Of a DNA stretch of 64,000 nucleotides, positions 11,301 to 21,614 are shown piece after piece (position 1 is the first letter of the stretch; every line of letters begins with the position of its first letter). A program made the translations under genes and the position numbers. Source of the DNA: Haematococcus lacustris (Eukaryota; Chlorophyta; Chlorophyceae; Chlamydomonadales; Haematococcaceae); NCBI GenBank assembly GCA_030144725.1, contig JASKMD010000015.1, positions 3,725,425 through 3,789,424 on the forward strand. Direction: 5' to 3'. Under the pieces are notes generated by a model, which saw only the letters and a list, made by a program, of their open reading frames with translations, did not search any database and was not told where the DNA came from.

Positions 11301-12143
11301 GCTCATCCTATAACTGGGCCTGGCAGGAGGTTTAGCACCATCCTGCAGGGGTATAGAGTGCCCTACATCACGTGCAGGAGGCAACCCAGTGATAGGCTCA
11401 AACACATCAGAGAACTCCATAAGGAGGCTCTTTAACTGTGCCGCCTGCTCAGGGGGAACACCAGGTGGGTCTTGCAGGTTCTCATAAGAGACCAGTGCTA
11501 CCACACCTGTGCCTCCATCTTTGAGCCACTTAGCAGCCGTCTTGGCAGACAGAGGGGTATAAACCACCTCAGGGCCGGACACTAGGAAACCAGGAGGAAT
11601 AGCATAGGCTTCTTTTACAGGTTTTACAGTTCGTAGAGACTCAACTGTACAGTTTACTGACCCCTTCTTGCTTACCGCTGAAGGTAGTAGGGTAGGCTGG
11701 CCCTTAGGGGTCCGCAGGGTGAGAGACTTGTCGACATAGTCAAGCAAGGCCCCCTGCACAGTCAGCCAATCAGCACCAAGCAGAATGTCATACTCATGTA
11801 CAAGCTCTGGCATCACAGTCAAGGTGCAGAAGCAGCTAAACTGTTGGATGGACAAGTGCACTTTGACATATTGTGTACAGTACACTGATTGATTATTAGC
11901 TACCTCATAACGAAGTGCCACAGGGTAATCATGCAGTCTCAACTTGTGTGTAGACACAAATGCTTCACTGATGAAGGAGTCATCAGCGCCACCATCAGCA
12001 AGACAGAAGCATGCATGCTGACGGTCAAGGGTGCCAGCAAATCTGAATCTCACCTTGCCATCACGTCCCACCATACCCAGCACATGTGCCTGTTGATGCT
12101 GAGCCACAGGGGGAACAACAGTCTTACATGGCACATCATTCAA
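8382..12143 (-). CDS. gypsy-1 Pol polyprotein (protease, RT, RNase H, integrase, chromodomain)
   Basis: Open frame of 1253 residues that copies and integrates the element. Domains by approximate residue: aspartic protease at 45-60 with DGGA in place of the usual D-T/S-G-A; reverse transcriptase at 265-450 with YLDDI near 422; RNase H from about 560 with YCDAS; integrase zinc module (H...H...CDAC) at about 830-875; integrase core D...D...E at about 900-1000 (TMDLV, SDRGATF, SDGQTER); and a C-terminal chromodomain at about 1195-1245 (YEVHSLLNHR...YLVKWTGYDDTYNTWEP), which makes it a chromovirus. The true N-terminus lies beyond the T4 insertion: the leader continues at 14401-14577, so the first Met here is not the original start. 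The coding part is otherwise intact. Confidence 0.95.
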   Translation of the reverse strand: MNDVPCKTVVPPVAQHQQAHVLGMVGRDGKVRFRFAGTLDRQHACFCLADGGADDSFISEAFVSTHKLRLHDYPVALRYEVANNQSVYCTQYVKVHLSIQQFSCFCTLTVMPELVHEYDILLGADWLTVQGALLDYVDKSLTLRTPKGQPTLLPSAVSKKGSVNCTVESLRTVKPVKEAYAIPPGFLVSGPEVVYTPLSAKTAAKWLKDGGTGVVALVSYENLQDPPGVPPEQAAQLKSLLMEFSDVFEPITGLPPARDVGHSIPLQDGAKPPARPSYRMSQPEKEEVKKQVTDMLSKGLIEPSSSPFAAPVLFVKKKSGELRMCVDYRQLNKLTIRDQYPLPRIDDLFDKLSGMTVFSSLDLQAGYHQIRIPDEDIPKTAFRTPMGHYQYKVLCFGLTNAPATFQRAMNQAFATVIDRCALVYLDDILIMSKSIQEHLSHLREIFSLLRQHKYFAKLSKCEFMKESLPFLGHIISKDGVAVDPSKVIAIKDWPVPTNLTALQSFLGMANYVRKFVRNFSSIAVPLTNLTGPEGKSFNWAQWPKPQLDAFNALKQAIMKVPMLRLPDITKPFEVYCDASLLGVGAVLTQAGYPLAYYSRKLSKAEMNYTTGEQETLAIIAACTQWRCYLEGVPFTLFTDHRPLEALPTQSTLSRRQSRWLEFLSRFNYTIKYLPGNTNPADPLSRIPVTSATAKTDTDKILVTTRQQKRRLQEGEDVGAGTPLSSGSGGSEQQPTAGSDPDHDADSDDALKPSEPKRLRWADPVSNDCEAQVPECPGHPSQVTDWLISAYSTDPAFAEPNEEWEMTQEGLWRHLDKGTIIVPNDIQLREHILHEMHDAKYAGHVGITKTLERVRRVFWWKTMRADVRHYVTNCDACQRNKASRQVPGGLLNPLSIPGYRWESVTMDLVVKLPVGVHGYDSICVVVNRLSKMVHLIPCIEAMDAKEFAELYIDHVFKYHGLSKVTISDRGATFNNQFWIEVRKLVGVDPAFSTAYHPQSDGQTERTNQIVEEMLRHYILPTQEDWPRHLAFAEFAINNSWQESIQSIPFLVNYGQSPITPVLHKLPRPCLSPSAESFAKKWEHEVKHAQECMRVAQDRQQRYANKRRRDVTFSVGDSVLLSTKNLRNAPGRARKFLPRYVGPFKVTGKLGEAAYRLELPPTMSRLHPVFHVSLLKKYTGSQGFHPPPVMEWLEDAPHYEVHSLLNHRQVRFKKRMEYLVKWTGYDDTYNTWEPEAMLAGAPQILSRYKAVHNLP

Positions 12144-12427
12144 AGCAGGACGTATAGTATAATGTCGGAGGCCGAGCTGTTACGGGAAAATAACGGTCGA
12201 GGCTGGGTCGAGAGTTGCGGTAAACGTCGAGGCGCAGCCGAGACGTTTACGCAACTCGAGACCTGGCCGAGACTGTTATTTGGACGTGAACAGCGCTGGC
12301 CGAGACATTATGCGATATCCCTTTACATTACGGGTACCTTCTTTCTAGCTTGCTAGCTGTCGCGGCTAGCCTTGCCGTTGACTAAGCATCGCGCTGCTAC
12401 CGCGGACACCTTTGACTTGCAAAACAC

Positions 12428-12580
12428 TTTTCCAGTAATTGGGTCAAGGCTCGCACTTTTCCCGTAATTTTGACCAAGGCTCGCACTTTTCCCGTAATTT
12501 TGACCAAGGCTCGCACTTTTTCAGTAATTTTGAGAAGGCCCGCACTTTTCCCGTAATTGTTGCAAGGCGCGCACTTTTCC
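12428..12580. repeat. About 31 bp tandem repeat in T4
   Basis: Four to five diverged copies of a unit containing CACTTTTCCCGTAATTTTGA. T5 has the equivalent array at 54250-54375, so the repeat belongs to the transposon family. Confidence 0.7.
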
Positions 12581-13189
12581 CACTTCTCACTCCTGCCTGA
12601 GTTTGGTTCGAGTCCCAAGCTCTTGTCCCAGTCTTCATCGTAGTCTCAGCCATCATACCCGATAGCACATACACGACCGGCAGCAAGAACAGTGGACGAC
12701 GATGTTGAGCACGAGTCCCTCGATTTAACTTGCCGCCCCCTCCGCTGGAGATTGCAACTACACGTCGTGCAGCAGCAAGACTGTCAGGTGAGAACAGTAG
12801 AATAACCGCGTTGACCATGGTAACCGCCTTGACCAACATTGACCTTACTTTGCTGCCAACATTGACGACAACGACTACCGCCTAAATGACCACCCCAAGT
12901 AAGCTAGCTCAATTCACCACAACAGCTTGCGGACGCGACAGCCAAGTCAAGCCAAGCTTTGCTGATGCGACAATGGAGCTCTTGGACTCCGCGGTTTGGG
13001 GTCTTTAACGGGTGGGCCTTGCAAAGCCACGCGAGCAATATGCGGATGCTGCCGCTTAGCCTGACTTCTACCATTATTCAGCTTTGTGCGATAGTTGTCT
13101 ACCTTGCATAGCAGGAACTTGCATATTGCCGCTACGCATATCTACCTAGCTGCTGCCCTTGCTTCACCCTATGTAGTTGCCCGCATCCT

Positions 13190-14015
13190 GCCCCTGGCTG
13201 CTGCCTACTGTTGACCCTGTTGCTGTCCCTGCAGCCTACTGCCCTCATTGCTTAGGTACTAGTGCATATGGCTGCTGCCGGACGTGTCAAGTTGCCATTG
13301 CTGCCGCCCATGCCGCGTGCTACGCCCAGCTGCTGCTTACTGCTGACCTTGCTACCCCTGGCTGCTGCCCTTCCGTGCGGCCTACTGCCCCTCATTGCCT
13401 AGGTTGTAGTGCATATGGCTGCTGCCAGACGCGTCATGTTGCCATTGCTACCGCCCATGCCGCGTGCTACGCCTAGCTGCTGCTGACCTTGCTACCCCTG
13501 GCTGCTGTCCTTCCGTGCAGCCTACTGCCCCTCATTGCCTAGGTTGTAGTGCATATGGCTGCTGCCAGACGCGTCATGTTGCCATTGCTACCGCCCATGC
13601 CGCGTGCTACGCCTAGCTGCTGCTGACCTTGCTACCCCTGGCTGCTGCCCTTCCGTGCGGCCTACTGCCCCTCATTGCCTAGGTTGTAGTGCATATGGCT
13701 GCTGCCGGACGCGTCAAGTTGCCATTGCTACCGCCCATGCCGCGTGCTACGCCTAGCTGCTGCCGACTGCTGACCTTGTTACCCTTGGCTGCTGCTCTTC
13801 CCTGCGGCCTACTGCCCCTCATTGTCTAGGTAGTAGTGCATATGGCTGCTGCCGGACGCGTCATGTTGCCATTGCTACCGCCCATGCCGCGTGCTACGCC
13901 CAGCTGCTACCGACTGCTGACCTTGTTACCCTTGGCTGCTGCCCTTCCGTGTGGCATACTGCCCCTCATTGCCTAGGTGCATGTGGCTTCTGCAGGACGC
14001 GTTGTGTAGCTATAG
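13190..14015. repeat. 140-147 bp tandem repeat in T4
   Basis: CATATGGCTGCTGCC recurs at 13265, 13412, 13552, 13692 and 13839, with a degenerate copy near 13979. Spacings are 147, 140, 140, 147 and about 140. The 7 bp length difference tracks one extra CTGCTGC/CGACTGC block. The frames in it are repeat artefacts. Confidence 0.85.
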
Positions 14016-14400
14016 CTGCCGCCCATGCCTCAACATTCTTAACCCTAGCTGCCCGACCTACTCCCTGGTGTTTTGCTCGACGCTCAATCGCCCTGGGCAG
14101 ACTGCTCCATACTGCCGTATTGCCCTCGCCAGTGTTGTCGCCAATCGCGCGTTTTGTGCAGATTGTTACAACTGGACGAAGTATGTTTTTATTTGTGTAA
14201 GGCAGGGTTAGCGCATTGCGTCGCAATTTGTAGGGTGCTGGTCGGTTGAGTTCAGTGTGGTGCACGTTTTTTGTCTTTCCTGTAAAAGCTGTAATTGTGG
14301 TAACCGACCCCGTAATAGCCCTCTCACGTCCCGACGTCTGTATAATGTCAACTTTACGACTATATAACGATTTGTGATTTTCTCGTAATGGAAAGGGATT

Positions 14401-14577
14401 ACACAGTCTTGCTGACAGGGCAGGCAGGGGCTCTACAGGGCAGGCAGGCAAAGAAGCTGTTGTTGAGTTGGCCTTGGGCACACTCACATCATCATCAGCT
14501 CCTACAACAGCAGCATCATGCAACAGTTGTTCAGATTGAACCACAACACAGTCCTGGCTGGCTGGCTGGGCAACACC
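14401..14577 (-). CDS. gypsy-1 pol leader, split off by T4
   Basis: Minus-strand open stretch QDCVVVQSEQLLHDAAVVGADDD...PALSARLC directly after the gag stop. It runs into the T4 boundary, and the pol frame resumes with NDVPCKT at 12143. It is the low-complexity leader before the protease. No catalytic motif. Confidence 0.65.
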
Positions 14578-16134
14578 CTAACGGTTGGTGGCAATACGGG
14601 CCCGGCTGACGCCACGGCGCATGCCCTGATCCCTAGGCTTAGCAGCCTTGGGTGGGGGCTGGGGCTCTGGCTCCTGGTCTGACTCAGAAGCACCAGACTC
14701 TGAAGGGGGCTTGGACTTGGCTTGGCCAGGCTTCCTGGCACCCTCAGGTGGGTGAGGATACCCAGACCTGCGCCGGGCCTCAATAGCCGTGAAGTGGCGG
14801 AAGGGGCAAGGGTGGTTGGTCAGGTGGCCGGGATGGTTGCACTTGAAGCAGTATTGCCCAGGCAACAGGGGTTTCTTGGACCACAGCTCATCGTGTCTGG
14901 GCCTCTTGCCAGCACCACCAGAAACAGGGGGCTTAGAGCCACGCCGGCCGGGGTGGGCCTCACCTCCCAGGGCACTTGACGCCTGCACAGCATGAACACC
15001 AGAAGAACCAGCACCTTTAGCAGGTGTGGTGGTGGACAGCATGACCACGTTGCGCTGAGCCTGCTTAGCAGCTTCCATAGCCTGAGACAGTGTGGGGTCT
15101 TTAAAGTGAGCCAGGTCCTTAAGCACAGCAGGCTGTAGAGCTGAGCTGAGGCCTCTAGTGAACACCATGGCCAGCAGAGGCTGACACATGCTGTCGTTCC
15201 CTGCAAACAGCAGGTTATTCCTGAACTCAGTAATGTATTGCCCCAGGAGCATTCCTGCGGTCATCTTGATGGCACCATCAAGCAGCTTAGTTCGGGCGAC
15301 GTTACAGTCATCCCGCAGGTCGTCTCCTGTATACTCGCAGAATGCAGTACGCAGGTAAGACCAGTCGGGGACGTCAGCATACAAGGCAGCATAGGACTCC
15401 TTGATGGATGGATACCAGGTGTTGCGAGCAGCGCCAGTCAGGAAAGCAGGCAGTGTTGATGCAACATCAAGGCGGCAGTGTTCACAATGACGCTCAAGGT
15501 CGTCGCAGAACGCTAAGGCTCTACGATGGGTGCTGCTGCACGCATCAGTCCACTTGTCTGGACCAGGTATAGACCTTGAACCCAAAGACAAGGGAAGAGG
15601 CAAGGCCAGAGGCGAGGGACCCGTAGGGGCGGCTCGTCCTGGGCCTGCAGCACCTGCACCAGGCTGTCTAGTCGACGCAGGAGCAGCTGCCCTGCCTGCT
15701 AGATCTGGCCTGCGAGGTGGAAGAGGAGGCGACTTCACCTGAGACGTAATTGTCGACAGGGCTTGACGCAGGGCTTCATTCTCAGCCTGAATTTGCAGCT
15801 GCTGTGCCTCCAGCTCATGGATGTAGTCCTCGTCTCCTCCGACGTAGCGAGGTCGTTGCTCGTCCATCTCGCCTTCTTCCATACCACCACCAGGGGTATC
15901 CTCTGGGTTATCGCCAGAGGGCTGGTCATCAGGGGCTTTAGAGCCACCTGAGAAAGTCTCAACCACGGCGTTGAACTTCGCACGCAGCTGCGGATTAGTC
16001 CGAGCAGCCTCCAGAAGCTTATCTAGCATATCGGGCTCTGAAGGAGTATTAGCAGGTGGTTCGGCTCCGGCGGGTGGCCCGCCATTGCCTGGATTGTCTG
16101 TCATGTTGTTGTACCGACGTCGGTCGGAAACCAT
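14578..16134 (-). CDS. gypsy-1 Gag nucleocapsid protein
   Basis: 518 residues, starting two bases inside the 5' LTR (an internal Met follows at residue 11). The acidic/Pro-rich N-terminus is followed by a capsid-like region (LPAFLTGAARNTWYPS..., YTGDDLRDDCNVAR..., LGQYITEFRNNLLFAG) and a basic tail. A zinc knuckle near residue 428 reads CFKCNHPGHLTNHPC, i.e. CX2CX4HX5C, one residue longer than the usual CX2CX4HX4C; gypsy-2 has the normal spacing. Gag packages the RNA and forms the particle. Stop TAG at 14578-14580; pol follows in another frame. Confidence 0.92.
   Translation of the reverse strand: MVSDRRRYNNMTDNPGNGGPPAGAEPPANTPSEPDMLDKLLEAARTNPQLRAKFNAVVETFSGGSKAPDDQPSGDNPEDTPGGGMEEGEMDEQRPRYVGGDEDYIHELEAQQLQIQAENEALRQALSTITSQVKSPPLPPRRPDLAGRAAAPASTRQPGAGAAGPGRAAPTGPSPLALPLPLSLGSRSIPGPDKWTDACSSTHRRALAFCDDLERHCEHCRLDVASTLPAFLTGAARNTWYPSIKESYAALYADVPDWSYLRTAFCEYTGDDLRDDCNVARTKLLDGAIKMTAGMLLGQYITEFRNNLLFAGNDSMCQPLLAMVFTRGLSSALQPAVLKDLAHFKDPTLSQAMEAAKQAQRNVVMLSTTTPAKGAGSSGVHAVQASSALGGEAHPGRRGSKPPVSGGAGKRPRHDELWSKKPLLPGQYCFKCNHPGHLTNHPCPFRHFTAIEARRRSGYPHPPEGARKPGQAKSKPPSESGASESDQEPEPQPPPKAAKPRDQGMRRGVSRARIATNR
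16119..16134 (-). other. Candidate primer-binding site of gypsy-1
   Basis: Minus-strand TGGTTTCCGACCGACG begins with TGG two bases inside the 5' LTR, as expected for pairing with a tRNA ending ..GGTCGGAAACCA. It overlaps the first codons of gag. The tRNA is not identified. Confidence 0.5.
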
Positions 16135-16135
16135 T

Positions 16136-16365
16136 TGTAACGGCGTAGCCGCTGCCTTTAATCTTACAGTGTGAGCGGCATGTCCACTTAGAAATGTCCA
16201 ACGCAGTCTCTACTATCCACACTCTCGCACAGCAACTGAGCCCAGGTTTAGAACGGGACCCTCGGGAGTCGAACCCGAATGGTGAGCTGGTAGCAGCCCA
16301 CCATTGACCTCCTCAGTCACTCTGCTAAAGTGTGGTTTACGGATACGCATAAGCGCACCGTCACA
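16136..16365 (-). repeat. gypsy-1 5' LTR
   Basis: 230 bp, identical by eye to 7941-8170. The B-box is at 16265-16275 and the A-box-like motif at 16316-16327 on the minus strand. CCTAG follows at 16366-16370. Confidence 0.93.
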
Positions 16366-16370
16366 CCTAG

Positions 16371-19330
16371 AAGCCTACCCCCCACACTCAAACCAAAACC
16401 ACCTAAGCCCCCGGTACCCTGACACCCAGGTAAACCCCCGGGACCCATCCTACCCCACCCACTGAGCGCACTACGCCCCCAGCAACAATCCTGCAGCTCA
16501 AGCTAGCTCGACGGGAAGGGGACGGGGCACTGCAAGGAGAGGCGAACAAGCAGCTCTTCCCCCCCCTGCGCCCTGCCCTCCCCCTGCCTAGGCCTCCTTG
16601 CTGACCTCTCCTCCTCCACTCCTCCTGCCCCAACCCTCCTCTCTGCCCCCTCCTGCCCTCCCCTCCGCTCCCTCCAAGGCTGCTTGGCAAACCAGCCCCC
16701 CGACGCCTCGGGCCACAGCTGGTCGAAGTGGGCAGCGTCCAGCTCCGGGTCCTTGCCCTTGAACCAGGTGGAGGGCACAGCGCCGCAGAGGCCCACCCGG
16801 ATGTCCCTCCCCAACCGATGCCAGTCACGCTTGACGGCCGTGGTGAGGGTGGAGATGACCTCCTCCACGACCCGCCTCGCCACCTGCTGTGGCTGCAGGG
16901 CTGTAGCGGCTCCTGAGCTGCGGAGGCGCCACACTGCGCCCATATAGGCCACGCGCAGACGGAGCTACAACAGGCTGTCAGGGGGCTGGAAGGGGGGGGG
17001 CTCGCCGCGGGTGGGGCGCCCACTGAGGAGCAGCATGCCGTGTCGCCCGAAGGGGGGCGGGTGCCTGTGAGGTGGCCGTACACGTCCAACACCCACTCCC
17101 AGGCTGGGGCCACGGCGGTGCAGGTCAGGAAGGCGTGGGTGAGGGTCTCCAAGTGCCCCGGCTAGCAGAAGCGGCAGGCGGAAGAGCCCGGGGCAGCCGT
17201 ACCCTTGAGGATGTGGCCCCCACCATGAGGCTGGCATGGAGAGCCCGCCAGGCCACGATGACATGCTCCCTGGCGGAGGGTGGGGTCTAGCAGCTCCTAC
17301 CACACCATCGCACACGGCTGGCCCGCCTGAATACCCACAGCCAGCTGGTCCACCATGTCGGCCCGGGGGGCGGGCTGAGCAACTGGCCGCCTGCCCCCAC
17401 GCCGCTGCTGAGCCTCCAGCTGCCGCTCAGCCTGCTCGGCCGCCTTCTCCTGCGGCGAGGGACGCGGGTGCGCCCTGGCGGAGGTGTCAAGCCAGCGAGG
17501 CGGAGGGGGGCGGCAGTGCGCTGGAGGGGGGCGGCAGCAGCTGAGGCAGGGTAAGGGCCCCGGGAGGTAGGGCTGTGTTGCTGCTGCTGCTCCTAAGCCC
17601 TGCACCTCCTCAGGGAGCCGCTCCTCCACATTCATGCCCTGCTGCTCCCGCTCCCCCGCTGCCCCCTGGCCTGCCACCTGATGCGCGCTAGCCTCCCACT
17701 TGTGCTCCAGCTCCTGCAGGGCCCCATCAGCCACCGCTGTCACCTCCGGTTCACCCGCTGCCCGGGAGGGGCGCACGCCCCACATGCAAGCCATAGGCCC
17801 CCGCTAGGTGGGTAGAGGCGCCCCCTTGCCCCGCCCCCTTGCCCTTGCCCCGCCCCCTTGCCCTTGCCCCGCCCCTGCCAACCGCCCTGGCTCCTCCTTT
17901 CTCCTGCCCCTAAGCCTGCTCCTGCGCCTCGTGACGCAGGGCGGGTAGAGGGCGGAGGTGGGTGGATCGCTCCTCCGGGGTCAGCCTGTAGCTGGGCTTG
18001 TTGAGCCGGGCCACCACCGCTGGCTCCCAGGCCGCCCCCTCCTTCGCCCAAAAAGCCCCTAGGGGCCCCTGCCCTGTGGGGTCTAGTGGGTAAAGGCGGC
18101 CGTTGGGGCCCACCCAGTGGGAGGGCTGGAGCATGGGGGGGCGCCGCATCACAACCCCCACCCCTGGCGCAACCCTCAGGCACTCCCACTCCGGCTGTGG
18201 AGGCCGCAGGCGGTCCACCATGCCCTACCAGGGCTCGGGGAGGCAAGCCCTGACCAGGTCCCCAGCCCAACGAGCCTCCCCCTCCAGCTGGGGGCTGTGG
18301 AGGGCCTCCCTCACGTGGCGGACGTGGGTCCAACCTTGCTCAGCTGCTGCCTCCCTAGCTGCTGGGTTCATGCAGACTTGCGCACTGTACCACAACGGCT
18401 CTGCCAGCACCGAGAAGAAGGACTGGCTAGCGGGGGGCACCGCACGGAACAGCTTGAGCTCAGCCAGGGCCGCCACGTGAGCTTGCACCCGCGGGCTGAT
18501 TCCTCGCGAAGGGGGTGCGGTGGGGTCGGTGATGACCCACGTGCGGAGGCCGTGGGAGGGGTCTGCCAGCAAGCTGTGGGTCAGAGGCTGCCAGGGACGA
18601 ACCTGGGGCGACCAGAGCTGGGCCAGCATCTTAGCCAGCATGGCCGCGCTGGTGACCCCCAGGTCGGGAAGCCCCACCCCTCCCTTCCCTGGGGCATCAC
18701 GCAGATGGCCTTGCTAGGGTGGAGGTGGCTGCTGTTGGGGCTGCGCTCCTAGGGCAGGTCCGAGGCTGCCACAAAGCGGTTGACAGCCAAGGCCATGGCC
18801 TGCGCGAGAGGAGCGGAGGGTTGCACGAAGGCCATCTGGTAGATGGACTTGGAGGCCAGGCAATGTTGGGCCACCTGCACCCGCCCTAGGAGGTTGAGGC
18901 CTTAGGGCCGCCAAGGGAGGGAGGCTGCCATCATGGCCGTGGCCGCCCCCCTGAAGGCGGCCTCGCTGGCCGCAGCGTAGGAGGCCGCCCCAAGAGGGAC
19001 CTCCAAGTAACGCACGTGTACCCCCGCTCGGACAGCTGGGATGACCACCTCCGGCTCCTGCTCCCCACCCTGCTCCCGCCCGCCCTGCTGCTGTCCTTGC
19101 GCGCCACCTTCCCCCAGCCCACCCCCTAGCCCCTTCTCGCCCACCTGCCCCTGACCGCCCCCTTCCCCCCCGTCACCCCCCTAACCTCCCCTCCCTGCCT
19201 CCTCGGGGCCTGAGGCCCCTTGATTACCCAGCCCGGGCTCTGGATGGGCGCACAGCAGGGCAGAGCTCACACTCAGCGCAGGGCCCCCACTACCACCTTC
19301 CCGTCTCTGACCCGATCGAGCACAACGATG
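16371..19330 (-). pseudogene. LINE retrotransposon copy, RT to C-terminal zinc-finger region, decayed
   Basis: Reading leftwards on the minus strand: the RT core remnant and RYLEVPLGAASYAAASEAAF (about 19050); then GVGLPDLGVTSAAMLAKMLAQLW... (about 18225-18680), the post-RT region of LINEs; and METLTHAFLTCTAVAPAWEWVLDVYGHL (from 17152), the zf-RVT motif near the LINE C-terminus. Many stops and frame changes, and a Pro/Arg-rich stretch (17290-18220), show decay. Compared with 6890-7640 it lacks about 60 bp next to the YADD site. gypsy-1 sits just to its left. Confidence 0.75.
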
Positions 19331-20085
19331 GTCACTCCGGGTAAATAAGGCCGAGACGGCAGTTTCCGCTGAGGTATACCGCGGATAGCCCATCGCAAGG
19401 GCGACCCATCGCCGTCAATAACTCCGTCTAACTCGAAGTGGTTGAGCTGTAATCGCGGTTTCAATAAGTTGCGCACATATTCTCCGCAGGGTCAGTGTGA
19501 CCCTCCGCAGGGTCACCGCCGGCTCGCTTCCTAGGCATTTCTGACCCTGCGGAGGGTCACCGCTGGCTCGCTTCCTAGGCATTTCTGACCCTGCGGAGGG
19601 TCACCGCTAGCTCATTTCCTAGGCATTTCTGACCCTGCGGAGGGTGTTGGAAGAGCACGGGCAGACGCGGACACCAGTTCAGGGTAGTTACATTGATCTG
19701 CCACAACTGCTAGCGCGCAACCTTGCGTCAACCTTGCGCAACCTTGCGCCCACCTGTTGGAAGAGCACGGGCAGACGCGGACACCAGTTCAGGGTGCCTA
19801 CGACTGCCGGGTGTCTGCCCTAAATACGGCAGTCACACTCGCACTCATCGCGGCCGGGCCGCTGGCAGGCACACCCTACAATCCCGGTGCTTGATCTCAA
19901 CTGCACCGGGGGGGTATGCAACTAACACTCCCACTCAGAGGTCTGGCTAGGTGAGAGCAACAACTTTGCGGGCAACTTCTCAGTTAATGGCAAAAGCACA
20001 CCATGCTGAGACTAACAGGCTGTTAACAGGCATGCAGGCCTGTGCCTAGAACCCTTCCATGCTCCAGTCCTGATGAACATTACAG
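19331..20085. other. Intergenic DNA with short repeats
   Basis: No gene recognised. About three copies of a roughly 57 bp unit (19480-19650) carry TGACCCT-GCGG-AGGGTCA, a short hairpin. A block beginning GTTGGAAGAGCACGGGCAGA (about 40 bp) occurs twice, near 19648 and 19755, about 106 bp apart. Confidence 0.6.
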
Positions 20086-20220
20086 CACTCGCAGAAAAGT
20101 TCATGAGAAAAGTTGAATTTTTTGACAAAGTGGCTTGATAGATTGTATTTTTTAGCGGTTCTAAGAATGGGGGTGTAAACTTAAAATCGAGGAAAAATCG
20201 GGCTGAGGAGATACGAGAAA

Positions 20221-21114
20221 ACCAGTACTGGTCAACCCCCAACCAGTACTGGTTGCCTCCCAACCGTTGCTGGTTTACCCCCAACCAGTACTGGTTTACC
20301 CCCAACCAGTACTGGTTTATTCCCAACCAGTACTGGTTTATTCCCAACCAGTACTGGTTTATTCCCAACCAGTACTGGTTTATTCCCAACCAGTACTGGT
20401 TTATTCCCAACCAGTACTGGTTTATTCCCAACCAGTACTGGTTTACCCCCAACCAGTACTGGTTTATTCCCAACCAGTACTGGTTTATTCCCAACCAGTA
20501 CTGGTTTATTCCCAACCAGTACTGGTTTATTCCCAACCAGTACTGGTTTACCCCCAACCAGTACTGGTATTCCCAACCAGTACTGGTTTATTCCCAACCA
20601 GTACTGGTTTACCCCCAACCAGTACTGGTATATTCCCAACCAGTACTGGTTTATTCCCAACCAGTACTGGTTTATTCCCAACCAGTACTGGTTTACCCCC
20701 AACCAGTACTGGTTTATTCCCAACCAGTACTGGTTTATTCCCAACCAGTACTGGTTTATTCCCAACCAGTACTGGTTTATTCCTAACCAGTACTGGTTTA
20801 TTCCCAACCAGTACTGGTTTATTCCCAACCAGTACTGGTTTATTCCCAACCAGTACTGGTTTACCCCCAACCAGTACTGGTTTATTCCCAACCAGTACTG
20901 GTTTATTCCCAACCAGTACTGGTTTATTCCCAACCAGTACTGGTTTATTCCCAACCAGTACTGGTTTACCCCCAACCAGTACTGGTATTCCCAACCAGTA
21001 CTGGTTTATTCCCAACCAGTACTGGTTTACCCCCAACCAGTACTGGTATATTCCCAACCAGTACTGGTTTATTCCCAACCAGTACTGGTTTATTCCCAAC
21101 CAGTACTGGTTTAC
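20221..21114. repeat. Palindromic minisatellite, family 1 (left array of T1)
   Basis: More than 40 units of about 21 bp, AACCAGTACTGGTTTATTCCC with TACCCCC variants. The first 14 bases are a perfect palindrome centred on GTAC. Higher-order order is visible (TATTCCC blocks separated by TACCCCC units, plus a shortened unit at 20570 and 20985). It runs into the assembly gap, so true length is unknown. The 21 bp unit keeps several frames open; these are not genes. Confidence 0.95.
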
Positions 21115-21614
21115 NNNNNNNNNNNNNNNNNNNNNNNNNNNNNNNNNNNNNNNNNNNNNNNNNNNNNNNNNNNNNNNNNNNNNNNNNNNNNNNNNNNNNN
21201 NNNNNNNNNNNNNNNNNNNNNNNNNNNNNNNNNNNNNNNNNNNNNNNNNNNNNNNNNNNNNNNNNNNNNNNNNNNNNNNNNNNNNNNNNNNNNNNNNNNN
21301 NNNNNNNNNNNNNNNNNNNNNNNNNNNNNNNNNNNNNNNNNNNNNNNNNNNNNNNNNNNNNNNNNNNNNNNNNNNNNNNNNNNNNNNNNNNNNNNNNNNN
21401 NNNNNNNNNNNNNNNNNNNNNNNNNNNNNNNNNNNNNNNNNNNNNNNNNNNNNNNNNNNNNNNNNNNNNNNNNNNNNNNNNNNNNNNNNNNNNNNNNNNN
21501 NNNNNNNNNNNNNNNNNNNNNNNNNNNNNNNNNNNNNNNNNNNNNNNNNNNNNNNNNNNNNNNNNNNNNNNNNNNNNNNNNNNNNNNNNNNNNNNNNNNN
21601 NNNNNNNNNNNNNN
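21115..21614. other. Assembly gap (500 N)
   Basis: Exactly 500 N inside the family-1 array, a placeholder size. The array is probably collapsed or unresolved here. Confidence 0.99.

Larger units (their letters stand above)
12152..14400 (+). mobile_element. T4: foldback-ended DNA transposon inserted in gypsy-1 pol
   Basis: Breaks the pol frame between the leader (..ALSARLC) and NDVPCKT. The left about 165 bp (GTATAGTATAATGTCGG... to ...GACATTATGCG) fold back on themselves and are nearly identical to the left end of T5 (53969). Just inside lies ATCCCTTTACATTACGGG (about 12325), whose inverted partner with two mismatches forms the right end at about 14383-14400. AC flanks both sides (12150-12151 and 14401-14402), possibly a 2 bp duplication. 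Inside are about 31 bp tandem repeats (12430-12580), a remnant coding stretch (reads ..FNLPPPPLEIATTRRAAARL near 12720-12790, broken), and a 140-147 bp tandem repeat. No transposase recognised. Confidence 0.75.
7941..16365 (-). mobile_element. gypsy-1: complete Ty3/gypsy chromovirus, recently inserted
   Basis: Two 230 bp direct repeats (7941-8170 and 16136-16365) look identical by eye, begin TG and end CA, and are flanked by the 5 bp duplication CCTAG (7936-7940, 16366-16370). On the minus strand the order is 5' LTR, candidate primer-binding site, gag, pol, polypurine tract, 3' LTR. Gag and the main pol frame are open. A DNA transposon (T4, 12152-14400) interrupts pol between its N-terminal leader and the protease. 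Identical LTRs mean a young insertion, and T4 is younger still. The host site lies between or within LINE debris. Confidence 0.93.

Noticed and set aside
17297..18333. Pro/Gly-rich minus-strand frames as separate genes
   Set aside because: They lie within the decayed LINE copy and switch frame repeatedly.
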